From the NCBI GenBank assembly GCA_013152375.1, contig JAADGM010000019.1, positions 1 through 40,144 on the forward strand: DNA of 40,144 nt, in the 5' to 3' direction. Made by a program: the position numbers and the translations under genes. Below the pieces are notes generated by a model that worked only from the letters and a program-made list of their open reading frames with translations, searched no databases and was not told the DNA's origin. This DNA is from FCB group bacterium. GTDB lineage: Bacteria > Fidelibacterota > Marinisomatia > SCGC-AAA003-L08 > JACNLC01. Below, in pieces: positions 16,717-24,698 of this stretch; position 1 is the first letter of the stretch, and each line of letters opens with the position of its first letter.

Positions 16717-16745
16717 GGGAGAATTGTCTCCCATTTAGTCATCAA
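16717..16745 (+). terminator. Possible terminator after the envelope cluster
   Basis: A perfect 6-bp stem GGGAGA (16717-16722) / TCTCCC (16727-16732) with an ATTG loop begins 5 bases after the last gene's stop. The downstream tract (ATTTAGTCATC) is only weakly T-rich, so termination efficiency is doubtful. The 164-bp spacer to aspS otherwise shows nothing distinctive. Confidence 0.35.
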
Positions 16746-16875
16746 AACACTTCATAGCTCCGTTACTTTGGGCGCCCTTTTCTTGATAAAATTTCTTAAT
16801 CTGCGGACTAGGTGATATTCCGTGTACAATCAAAACAAACCACATTAAATTTCGCTCCTAATTCTGGAGAATAAA

Positions 16876-18651
16876 TTGATCAAAAGAACACATTCCTGTG
16901 GTGAACTCAGTAAAAGTCAGCTAGCTGAAAACGTTTCCCTTACCGGCTGGATCGCCAAACGGCGCGATCTTGGCGGCTTGATCTTCATCGATTTGCGCGA
17001 TCGCTACGGTAAGACTCAGGTGATTTTCAATGCGGAGACAACTCCTGCCGTTTTTGAGATTGCCAAAAAACTGAGTATGGAAGACGTTATCGGCATCAAA
17101 GGCAAAGTTGTGCTTCGGCCTGAGGAAGCCGTCAACCGGAAAATGTCCACCGGTGAAATAGACGTGGAAGCCAGCGAACTGGAAATTTTCAACGAATCCG
17201 CTCCCCTGCCTTTTGATATCAACGAACGCAATTCTGCCTCAGAAGAGCATCGTCTGCGCTATCGCTACCTCGAGCTGAGAACTCATGAACTCCAGTATAA
17301 TCTTCGTATGCGTCACAAGGCCGCCAAAGCCGTGAGAGATTTTATGGATGCTCTGGACTTCATTGAGATTGAAACCCCGGTACTGATGAAATCCACACCG
17401 GAAGGAGCCCGGGATTTTCTGGTTCCCAGTCGGATCCACAAGGGAAAATTCTACGCCCTGCCCCAATCCCCTCAGACTTACAAACAATTGCTGATGGTAT
17501 CGGGATTTGACCGCTATTTTCAGCTTGTCAAATGTTTCCGAGATGAAGATTTCAGGGCTGACCGGCAGCCGGAGTTCACGCAGATCGATATCGAAATGTC
17601 TTTTGTAGAAGTAGAGGACATTATCCGCATGGGGACCGACCTTACCCGGCATGTCTGGAAAGCCCTGCTGGGGGTGAAACTGCCGGGGGATTTCCCGCGC
17701 ATGTCCTATGCCGAAGCGCTCGACCGCTATGGTTCCGATAAACCGGATCTCAGATTTGGCATGGAGCTGCAGGATTTTGGTGACTTCGTTACCAGATCTG
17801 ATTTCAATGCGTTTAAGTCCATTGTTGCGGAGGGGGGGACTGCCAAAGCGCTGGTCTGCCCGAACGGGGGAAGCTACAGCCGGAAGATCATCGATGGTCT
17901 CACCGCCGATCTGAAAACGTATTATAAAGCCCGGGGGCTGGCCTGGATGAAAGCCGTAAACGGCAAACTAGAAGGAGGTATCAGCAAATTCTTTTCAGAT
18001 GACCTGCAGGCAGAGGTCTTGACCGCTCTTAATGTTCAGGAAGGAGACATCATTTTTGCAGCTGCTGACAAGGCAGCCGTGGTTTTACCGGCCATGGGGG
18101 CTTTGCGCCTGGAACTCGGCAGACGGGAGAACCTCATCAACGCTGCAGCCTGGGCACCGCTCTGGGTCACTGATTTTCCGCTGGTGGAATGGTCAGAGGA
18201 GAAAAATCGCTGGGATGCCCTGCACCATCCCTTTACCCGGCCTCATCCTGATGACCTCGCCCTCATCGAAAGCAACCCCGGCAAAGTCCGCTCACTGGCC
18301 TATGATATTGTCATGAATGGATATGAAATGGGGGGAGGCTCCATTCGTATCCACGACAGTGACCTGCAGAAACGTATTTTTACGCTGCTCGGTATTGAAG
18401 CTGAAACTGCCCGGCGAAAATTCGGCTTTCTGATGCAGGCTTTCCAATACGGTGCGCCACCTCATGGCGGCATCGCTTTCGGCTTTGACCGCATGGTCAT
18501 GCTGCTGGTGGACTCCAATCAGATCAGAGATGTTATTGCCTTTCCCAAAACGACCTCTGCCATGTCCCTGATGGACGAATCTCCCTCAGTGGTTGATGAG
18601 GAGCAGCTGGATGAACTGGGGCTCATACTGAAAGACCCCCCAAAAAGCTGA
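16876..18651 (+). CDS. aspS: Aspartyl-tRNA synthetase
   Basis: A 591-residue bacterial-type AspRS, the usual length (E. coli 590). It charges tRNA-Asp with aspartate in the cytosol. Domain order: OB-fold anticodon-binding (LTGWIAKRRDLGGLIFIDLR, residues ~22-41), then the class II core with QSPQTYKQLLM, motif 2 FRDEDFRADRQPEFTQ from residue 221, the bacterial GAD insertion, and motif 3 GFDR at 536-539. Leu32 occupies the position that is His in known non-discriminating bacterial AspRS, consistent with a discriminating enzyme. The start is TTG with GGAG at 16866-16869, six bases away. An alternative ATG start near there is not available in frame. Confidence 0.97.
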   Translation: MIKRTHSCGELSKSQLAENVSLTGWIAKRRDLGGLIFIDLRDRYGKTQVIFNAETTPAVFEIAKKLSMEDVIGIKGKVVLRPEEAVNRKMSTGEIDVEASELEIFNESAPLPFDINERNSASEEHRLRYRYLELRTHELQYNLRMRHKAAKAVRDFMDALDFIEIETPVLMKSTPEGARDFLVPSRIHKGKFYALPQSPQTYKQLLMVSGFDRYFQLVKCFRDEDFRADRQPEFTQIDIEMSFVEVEDIIRMGTDLTRHVWKALLGVKLPGDFPRMSYAEALDRYGSDKPDLRFGMELQDFGDFVTRSDFNAFKSIVAEGGTAKALVCPNGGSYSRKIIDGLTADLKTYYKARGLAWMKAVNGKLEGGISKFFSDDLQAEVLTALNVQEGDIIFAAADKAAVVLPAMGALRLELGRRENLINAAAWAPLWVTDFPLVEWSEEKNRWDALHHPFTRPHPDDLALIESNPGKVRSLAYDIVMNGYEMGGGSIRIHDSDLQKRIFTLLGIEAETARRKFGFLMQAFQYGAPPHGGIAFGFDRMVMLLVDSNQIRDVIAFPKTTSAMSLMDESPSVVDEEQLDELGLILKDPPKS

Positions 18652-18767
18652 TTCCACGACAGGAATAACGAGATATTTTACTGAACAGGTGATTTGAAAT
18701 AATAGCAGTTTCCCCGTAAATTTAAGCGATTTATGAGGACTATTAATTGACATATTCGCTGGACTAT

Positions 18768-18806
18768 AAGCCTTTTCTTCCGGGAGAAGGCTTTTCTATT
18801 TTTATT
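18768..18806 (+). terminator. Strong intrinsic terminator between aspS and phoH
   Basis: An 11-bp stem (18768-18778 with 18783-18793, two G-T wobbles) closes a four-base loop. It is followed by the T-rich tract TTCTATTTTTATTT. It lies 117 bases after the aspS stop and 45 bases before the phoH start, so it may end the aspS transcript or act as an attenuator in the phoH leader. Confidence 0.75.
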
Positions 18807-18837
18807 TGCATCCCATCAGGTTTTTATTGGAGTATAT

Positions 18838-19824
18838 TTGAAGAAAAAGATAAACATTAGTGCCGTGGATTCCCTGGCCCTCCTGGGGCCTGGCGACCGT
18901 AATCTGAAAATCCTGGAGGAGAGTTTCGCATCCTCCATTTTTGTCCGTGGCGGTGAAATGGTTCTGGAAGGGGAGCGGAGTGAGATCGCTGTTATAGTGG
19001 ATGTTCTGGAAGACATGATCGTTACCGTCAACCAGAAAACCTACGTTGACAGCGAAGACGTCCGGTCACTGATAAATCTGTCCGGGAATGGCACACTGAA
19101 GAAAATCAATGGCAATCAGGAAAATGAAAACCCTGTGGTGGTCCATACACACAAGGGAGCGATTTGCGCGCGCACGCCGGGTCAGAGACGCTATCTCAAG
19201 GCAGTTCTCGAAAATGACATCACTTTTGCCATCGGTCCTGCCGGTACGGGAAAAACCTATCAGGCGGTAGCAAGCGCAATAGCCGCCCTGAAAAGCCGTG
19301 AAGTCATGCGTATTGTCATCACCCGGCCGGCTGTGGAAGCTGGCGAAAGACTTGGGTTTTTACCCGGTGATCTGAAAGATAAGGTTGACCCATACCTGAC
19401 CCCCATTTATGATGCGCTGGACGATATGCTGCCCCCGGATAAGCTGAAAGCGTATCGGGAGCAGCGGGTAATTGAAATTGCCCCCCTGGCCTATATGCGA
19501 GGCCGAACCCTGCACAACTCTTTCATCATCCTGGATGAAGCTCAGAACGCCACCCGCATGCAGATGAAAATGTTTCTCACCCGCCTGGGGGTGACTTCAA
19601 AAGCCATTATCACAGGGGATGTGACCCAAACCGATCTGCCGACGCACTCCGTCTCCGGACTGATTGATGCCGCCCAAATCCTGAAAAATGTGGACGGGAT
19701 AGGGTTTATCTACTTTCACGAGGAGGATGTCGTTCGTCATAAACTGGTCAAGAATATTATCAAAGCCTACTCCAGCACAGACAATAAAAAATTCAGTACT
19801 GAACAGAATGAAAAGGGAATGTGA
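18838..19824 (+). CDS. phoH: PhoH-like ATPase
   Basis: A 328-residue PhoH-family protein, typical length. The N-terminal ~90 residues form the small KH-like region (RNLKILEESFASSIFVRGGE), followed by the P-loop ATPase: Walker A GPAGTGKT at 133-140, FLPGDLKDKVDPYLTPIYD, Walker B FIILDEAQNAT, and ITGDVTQTDLP. PhoH/PhoL proteins are cytosolic ATPases linked to RNA metabolism, often beside ybeY. Here ybeY is not adjacent; the next gene is a thiolase. The start is TTG with GGAG at 18829-18832. The gene has its own leader downstream of a strong terminator, so separate transcription from aspS is likely. Confidence 0.95.
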   Translation: MKKKINISAVDSLALLGPGDRNLKILEESFASSIFVRGGEMVLEGERSEIAVIVDVLEDMIVTVNQKTYVDSEDVRSLINLSGNGTLKKINGNQENENPVVVHTHKGAICARTPGQRRYLKAVLENDITFAIGPAGTGKTYQAVASAIAALKSREVMRIVITRPAVEAGERLGFLPGDLKDKVDPYLTPIYDALDDMLPPDKLKAYREQRVIEIAPLAYMRGRTLHNSFIILDEAQNATRMQMKMFLTRLGVTSKAIITGDVTQTDLPTHSVSGLIDAAQILKNVDGIGFIYFHEEDVVRHKLVKNIIKAYSSTDNKKFSTEQNEKGM

Positions 19825-19857
19825 AAATCCCTACAGAGTAAAATTTGGAGATTTGAG

Positions 19858-21039
19858 ATGTCAAAAGAAGTTGTTATCGTATCCTATGCCCGTACACCGG
19901 TGGGTTCTTTCGGGGGTTCCCTGAGCGGTGTACCGGCTCCTAAATTAGGAGCCGTTGCTATCAGGGCAGCGGTTGAAAGAGCGGGAATTCCTGCAGAGGT
20001 TGTGGATGAAGTGATCATGGGGTGTGTGCTGCCGGCAGGGCTCGGTCAGGCCCCCGCCCGACAAGCCTCGATCTATGCGGGACTGCCGGAAAAGGTAGAA
20101 TGTCTCACTATTAATAAAGTTTGCGGATCAGGGTTGAAAGCCGTTATGCTTGCAGAGCAGGCCATCAAATGCGGTGATGCGGAGATCATCGTTGCCGGCG
20201 GCATGGAAAATATGAGTTCCGTACCCTATTACCTCCCGGATGCCCGGGACGGTATGCGCATGGGAAACAAGCAAGCCGTTGACGGTATGATTCACGACGG
20301 ACTGTGGGACCCCTATGATAACATCCACATGGGAAGTTGTGCGGAACGCCTGGCTAAAGAGCATCATTACACCCGGGAAGAACAGGATGCTTTCGCGAAG
20401 CAGTCTTATGAAAGATCTTTAAATTCCATCGAAAAAGGTCTGTTTAAAGATGAAATAGTCCCTGTAACGGTTCCCCAAAGAAAGGGTGACCCAATAATCG
20501 TGGATACCGATGAAGAACCGGGACGGGGGCGCATCGACAAGATCGGGGGATTGAGACCGGCATTTGATAAAAACGGGACGGTTACGGCGGCAAATGCCAG
20601 CAGTCTCAACGATGGCGCTGCGGCCCTGGTGGTCATGTCCAGGGAAAAAGCCGAAGCATTGGGTATCACACCCGTGGTCGCTATTGTTTCTCAGGCCAGC
20701 GCGGCACATGCACCCGTATATTTTACGACGGCTCCGGCCAAAGCAATGTCCAGGGCTCTGAAGAAAGCCCATCTGGAGATCGGTGATATCGATCTTTTTG
20801 AAATCAATGAAGCTTTTGCAAATGTTACCCTCGAAGCCATGCGGGAATTCAAACTCCCCGCCGATGTGGTGAATGTTAACGGGGGTGCAGTCTCACTGGG
20901 GCATCCCATCGGTGCATCAGGAGCGAGGATACTGGTGACACTTCTTGCCGCCATGAAGAAAAGGGCAGCGCTGAGAGGATTGGCAACCCTGTGTATTGGC
21001 GGCGGAGAAGCTGCTGCGCTCATCGTGGAAAGAGTTTAA
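19858..21039 (+). CDS. Acetyl-CoA acetyltransferase (thiolase)
   Basis: A 393-residue thiolase of standard length. It catalyses CoA-dependent cleavage of 3-ketoacyl-CoA or the reverse Claisen condensation of two acetyl-CoA. The acyl-accepting Cys89 is in INKVCGSGLKAVMLAEQAI. The catalytic His lies in GGAVSLGHPIGASGARI and the second Cys in ATLCIGGGEAAALI. The ATG has a GGAG SD at 19847-19850. It is followed by 3-hydroxybutyryl-CoA dehydrogenase and acyl-CoA dehydrogenase, so it works in short-chain acyl-CoA oxidation or butanoyl-CoA metabolism. Sequence alone does not separate degradative (FadA-like) from biosynthetic (PhaA/AtoB) use. Confidence 0.95.
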   Translation: MSKEVVIVSYARTPVGSFGGSLSGVPAPKLGAVAIRAAVERAGIPAEVVDEVIMGCVLPAGLGQAPARQASIYAGLPEKVECLTINKVCGSGLKAVMLAEQAIKCGDAEIIVAGGMENMSSVPYYLPDARDGMRMGNKQAVDGMIHDGLWDPYDNIHMGSCAERLAKEHHYTREEQDAFAKQSYERSLNSIEKGLFKDEIVPVTVPQRKGDPIIVDTDEEPGRGRIDKIGGLRPAFDKNGTVTAANASSLNDGAAALVVMSREKAEALGITPVVAIVSQASAAHAPVYFTTAPAKAMSRALKKAHLEIGDIDLFEINEAFANVTLEAMREFKLPADVVNVNGGAVSLGHPIGASGARILVTLLAAMKKRAALRGLATLCIGGGEAAALIVERV

Positions 21040-21112
21040 TCACAGATCCTGAATATCTCTGGTGCGGAGATAATACGAAGATCAATACGTAAAAATAAAT
21101 ATAGGATATGCA

Positions 21113-21967
21113 ATGAAAAAAATTGGTGTTATCGGCGCCGGGACCATGGGAAATGGTATTGCTCATGTGAACGCGCTTGCAGGGTATAAGGTTACCCTGC
21201 TGGATGTCAAAACAGAATTTCTGGAACGGGGACTGGCCGCTATCAGCAAAAACCTGAAACGGCAGGCAGCTAAAGGAAAAATATCCGTTGAAACTGTCGA
21301 AAAAGCCCTGGAGAATATTTCTCCCACTACGGAGTACAATGAACTTGGTGATGCGGATATTGTTATCGAAGCAGCCACTGAGAACAGCATCTTAAAAAAG
21401 GAGATTTTCAGAAAACTGGATGAAATCTGCGGCAGCGATACGATTTTGGGAACCAATACTTCTTCCATCTCTATCACAGAGATTGCTGCCGTTACATCGC
21501 GCCCGGAGTGGGTTGTGGGTGTGCATTTTATGAATCCCGTCCCGATGATGAAACTGGTCGAGGTGATCCGCGGCTACAGAACCAGTCAGGATTCACTGGA
21601 AAAAATTCTGCAGTATGTGAGCAGCCTCGGGAAAACCCCGGTACAGTGCAACGACTTCCCCGGCTTTGTGGCCAATCGCATCCTAATGCCCATGATCAAT
21701 GAGGCCGTCTATGCCTTGATGGAGGGTGTCGCAACCAAAGAAGCTATCGACGAAATCATGAAACTGGGGATGGCCCATCCCATGGGACCGCTGGCATTGG
21801 CTGATTTGATCGGACTGGATGTGTGTCTCGCGATCATGGAAGTCCTCTACAGAGAACTCGGGGATTGTAAATACAGACCCTGTCCACTGCTGAAAAAAAT
21901 GGTGGCTGCAGGGATGCTGGGCCGTAAAACCGGTGCAGGTTTTTATAATTATCAAAAGGAGAGCTGA
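21113..21967 (+). CDS. 3-hydroxybutyryl-CoA dehydrogenase
   Basis: A 284-residue single-domain-pair 3-hydroxyacyl-CoA dehydrogenase, the size of clostridial Hbd/PaaH. The NAD-binding Rossmann motif is GAGTMG (residues 8-13). The catalytic region shows [27 protein letters not shown] with the catalytic His, and [20 protein letters not shown]. The C-terminal substrate domain includes [20 protein letters not shown]. It interconverts acetoacetyl-CoA and 3-hydroxybutyryl-CoA in the cytosol. Its TGA overlaps the ATG of the acyl-CoA dehydrogenase by one base, giving translational coupling. No enoyl-CoA hydratase lies in this run, so that step must be encoded elsewhere. Confidence 0.95.
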   Translation: MKKIGVIGAGTMGNGIAHVNALAGYKVTLLDVKTEFLERGLAAISKNLKRQAAKGKISVETVEKALENISPTTEYNELGDADIVIEAATENSILKKEIFRKLDEICGSDTILGTNTSSISITEIAAVTSRPEWVVGVHFMNPVPMMKLVEVIRGYRTSQDSLEKILQYVSSLGKTPVQCNDFPGFVANRILMPMINEAVYALMEGVATKEAIDEIMKLGMAHPMGPLALADLIGLDVCLAIMEVLYRELGDCKYRPCPLLKKMVAAGMLGRKTGAGFYNYQKES

Positions 21968-23106
21968 TGGATTTTGCCTTGAATGATGAACAAAAATTGA
22001 TACGACAAACTGCCCGGGAATTTGCGCTGGCAGAGTTAGAGCCCGGTGCAATGGAGCGGGATGAACAGAAGATCTGGCCCGGAGAAGCCGTGAAAAAAAT
22101 GGGCGAACTGGGGTTTATGGGAATGATGGTGTCCCCCACCTGGGATGGCAGCGGAATGGATACGATCTCCTATACCCTTGCCATGGAGGAAATTGCCCGG
22201 GTCGATGCATCTGCCGCCGTGGTCATGTCGGTTAACAACTCACTCGTGTGTCATCTGCTCGAAACTCACGGCAATGATGCTCAGAGAGAAAAATATCTGA
22301 AACCTCTGGCCTCCGGGAAAAAGCTGGGAGCCTATTCGTTATCCGAACCTCATGCAGGGTCCGACCCGGCAGCCATAAAATGCAGAGCCCGCAAAGAGGG
22401 AGAATATTATCTCATAAACGGGACGAAAAACTGGGTGACAAATGGTGTTAACTCCGACTATGTAATCCTCTTTGCCGTGACAGACCCGTCCCTGAAACAT
22501 AAGGGAATCTCCTGTTTTATTGTGGAAAAGGGCTGGGATGGCTTTGAAACGGGAACACCCGAGAACAAGCTCGGTATCCGGTCTTCGGATACGGCTGAAC
22601 TGTATTTCGATAATGTAAAAGTACCCCGGGAAAATCTTATCGGAAAAGAGGGTGATGGCTTCAGGATCGCCATGGATACGCTGGATGGCGGACGGATCGG
22701 GATAGCCTCCCAGGCGCTTGGGATTGCTCAGGCCGCATTGGATGCATCAATCGCTTATTCAAAAGAAAGGGTGCAATTCGGGAAACCCATTTCGTATTTT
22801 GAAGGCATACAGTTTAAACTCTCCGACATGGCCATGGAAATTGAGGCCGCAAGGCTGCTGATCTGGCAGGCTGCCAGTCTTAAAGACCGGGGAGAACCCG
22901 TAGGCGCCAAAGCTAGCATGGCAAAATTGTTTGCTTCCGAGACTGCAATGCGGGCAGCCAATCAATGCGTTCAGATTCACGGAGGATACGGTTTTATCAA
23001 AGAGACCGGAGTTGAACGTCTGATGCGGGATGCCAAGATCACACAGATTTATGAGGGAACTTCAGAAATACAAAGAATTGTCATCGCCAGACATTTGCTG
23101 CGATGA
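21967..23106 (+). CDS. Acyl-CoA dehydrogenase (short/branched-chain type)
   Basis: A 379-residue FAD-dependent acyl-CoA dehydrogenase of standard length. It oxidises acyl-CoA to trans-2-enoyl-CoA and passes electrons to electron-transfer flavoprotein. Recognisable parts are YSLSEPHAGSDPAAIKCRA (FAD/substrate contact), GTKNWVTNG, RVQFGKPISYFEGIQFKLSD, and the C-terminal signature QIHGGYGFIKE. The catalytic Glu363 is in IYEGTSEIQR. That position and overall pattern resemble short-chain and butyryl-CoA dehydrogenases. The start shares one base with the preceding stop. Branched-chain acyl substrates are suggested by the downstream BCAA transaminase but not shown. No etfAB genes are present here. 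Confidence 0.95.
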   Translation: MDFALNDEQKLIRQTAREFALAELEPGAMERDEQKIWPGEAVKKMGELGFMGMMVSPTWDGSGMDTISYTLAMEEIARVDASAAVVMSVNNSLVCHLLETHGNDAQREKYLKPLASGKKLGAYSLSEPHAGSDPAAIKCRARKEGEYYLINGTKNWVTNGVNSDYVILFAVTDPSLKHKGISCFIVEKGWDGFETGTPENKLGIRSSDTAELYFDNVKVPRENLIGKEGDGFRIAMDTLDGGRIGIASQALGIAQAALDASIAYSKERVQFGKPISYFEGIQFKLSDMAMEIEAARLLIWQAASLKDRGEPVGAKASMAKLFASETAMRAANQCVQIHGGYGFIKETGVERLMRDAKITQIYEGTSEIQRIVIARHLLR

Positions 23107-23136
23107 CCGCTGATAAATTAAACATTAGAGAAACGG

Positions 23137-24168
23137 ATGATTAATAAAATGAAAATTCAAAACCTTGACTGGGACACACTGGGATTCAACGTAAATCCTT
23201 CGAGAAGTATGTTTATTGCGGAGACGGATGAGAACGGAAACTGGAAACCTGGCAAAATTGTTCCCTACGGGAATATCTCCATTTCACCCGCATCGGGTGT
23301 TCTAAATTACGGGCAGGGGATTTTTGAAGGTATTAAAGCCTTCCGCTCTGCCCGGGACAGGATCGTCTTCTTCAGGCTGGAAGAAAATGCCCGGCGTTTC
23401 GCCGCTTCTGCACGCAGGGTTGTCATGCCTCCGGTTCCGGAGAAAGTGTTCATCGATACGGTTCATGAGATTGTAAAAGCGAATGAAGATTATGTCCCTC
23501 CCATCGGCAGGGGAGCTCTGTACATCCGGCCCCTGCTCTGCGGAACGGGACCGGTTCTGGGCGTTTCACCCGCCCCGTCCTATTCCTTTATCGTTTTTGT
23601 ATCACCGGTAGGACCCTATTTCAAAGGAGGTGTGAAGCCCCTGAACCTGCTGGTGACCAAGGATTTTCATCGGGCTGCACCGAAGGGTATAGGCAATGCG
23701 AAGGCCATCGGAAATTACTCTGCCTCCCTTTACCCCCAGCGACTGGCCAAAGGTCAGGGATATGATGAAGTGATCTATCTCAACGCTGCCAACGAAAAAT
23801 ATGTGGAAGAGGTCGGTTCGGCGAATCTGTTTTCGTTAAAAGGGAACGTTCTCAAAACTCCCCGGCTGGCAGGCTCCATTCTGCCGGGTATCACCCGGAT
23901 GTCCGTACTCAAGCTGGCAGAAGATAAACTTGGTTTAAAGGTAGAGGAGACTGATCTTGAGTTGGAAGAAATGCTGACCGCAGATGAAGTTTTTTGTACC
24001 GGAACCGCCGTTGTGGTCTGTCCCATTGGCAGAATTGCTTTCGGAGCAGAACAGCACGTGATCAATGAGAACAAAATGGGTGATGTAACTCAGAAGCTCA
24101 GAGCTCTGCTGACCGGCATCCAGACGGAAAAAACACCTGATGAATATGGATGGATTACTTCTTTATAA
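23137..24168 (+). CDS. ilvE: Branched-chain amino acid aminotransferase (eukaryotic/class II type)
   Basis: A 343-residue fold-type IV PLP aminotransferase. It interconverts Val, Leu and Ile with their 2-oxo acids using glutamate/2-oxoglutarate. The N-terminus LGFNVNPSRSMFIAE and GVLNYGQGIFEGIKAFRS, plus the PLP lysine Lys189 in NAKAIGNYSASLYPQ, follow the longer BCAT group shared with eukaryotes rather than E. coli IlvE. Also visible are EVGSANLF and ILPGITRMSVLKLA. It follows the acyl-CoA dehydrogenase by 30 bp and may be co-transcribed with it, consistent with BCAA degradation as well as synthesis. A second in-frame ATG at 23149 is possible. Confidence 0.93.
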   Translation: MINKMKIQNLDWDTLGFNVNPSRSMFIAETDENGNWKPGKIVPYGNISISPASGVLNYGQGIFEGIKAFRSARDRIVFFRLEENARRFAASARRVVMPPVPEKVFIDTVHEIVKANEDYVPPIGRGALYIRPLLCGTGPVLGVSPAPSYSFIVFVSPVGPYFKGGVKPLNLLVTKDFHRAAPKGIGNAKAIGNYSASLYPQRLAKGQGYDEVIYLNAANEKYVEEVGSANLFSLKGNVLKTPRLAGSILPGITRMSVLKLAEDKLGLKVEETDLELEEMLTADEVFCTGTAVVVCPIGRIAFGAEQHVINENKMGDVTQKLRALLTGIQTEKTPDEYGWITSL

Positions 24169-24180
24169 CAAGGCTAAGAT

Positions 24181-24624
24181 ATGACCAGAAAAGAAAAACG
24201 CTTGGCCCGCATCACTGCTCTTCAGGCTCAATATGCCTGCGAGATGTCAGGGAATGATCCCGGCTTAATTCTTGACCATCTGGCCGCTGAGGATGAAGAA
24301 AAATTAAACCGGCAAGTTCTGAAATACAGCGGCAGGCTGGTTCGATTAGTTCTTAAACATATTGAATTTGCCAATAAAGTCATCACCGAACGCAGCAACA
24401 ACTGGGATATCCAGCGGATTACTTTAATGGACCGCATGATCATGCGTCAGGCGCTTGCTGAGATGATTTTTATTGATGAAGTCCCGCCCAAAGTATCGAT
24501 TTCCGAAGCAGTGGAAATCGCAAAAATGTTCAGCACCGATGGCAGCGGTGGATTTGTCAACGGAATTCTGGATTCAATTTATAACGATATGCTGAAGGGC
24601 AAACTGCAGCTTCCGGAGGATTGA
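24181..24624 (+). CDS. nusB: Transcription antitermination factor NusB
   Basis: A 147-residue all-helical NusB, typical length. NusB pairs with NusE (ribosomal protein S10) on boxA RNA to prevent termination in rRNA operons. Family sequences are ITALQAQYACEMSG at the N-terminus, and later RITLMDRMIMRQALAEMIF, PKVSISEAVEIAKMFSTDGS and GFVNGILDSIYNDM. The ATG is preceded by AAGG at 24171-24174 and lies 12 bases after the aminotransferase stop. The 74-bp gap to secA holds no obvious terminator, so read-through into secA is plausible. Confidence 0.95.
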   Translation: MTRKEKRLARITALQAQYACEMSGNDPGLILDHLAAEDEEKLNRQVLKYSGRLVRLVLKHIEFANKVITERSNNWDIQRITLMDRMIMRQALAEMIFIDEVPPKVSISEAVEIAKMFSTDGSGGFVNGILDSIYNDMLKGKLQLPED

Positions 24625-24698
24625 ACTCTGTGGATTCAGCTCGTTTATGAAGCAGCCCCGACGGAACGGATCTTCAATTACTTAAACAATAAGGTACA

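Noticed and set aside
18747-18770. TTGACA ... TATAAG as a sigma-70 promoter for phoH
   Set aside because: The spacer between the boxes is only 12 bp, and the second box runs into the terminator stem.
21053-21073. TATCTC/GAGATA stem between thiolase and hydroxybutyryl-CoA dehydrogenase
   Set aside because: Six AT-rich pairs, no T-tract; not convincing as terminator or operator.
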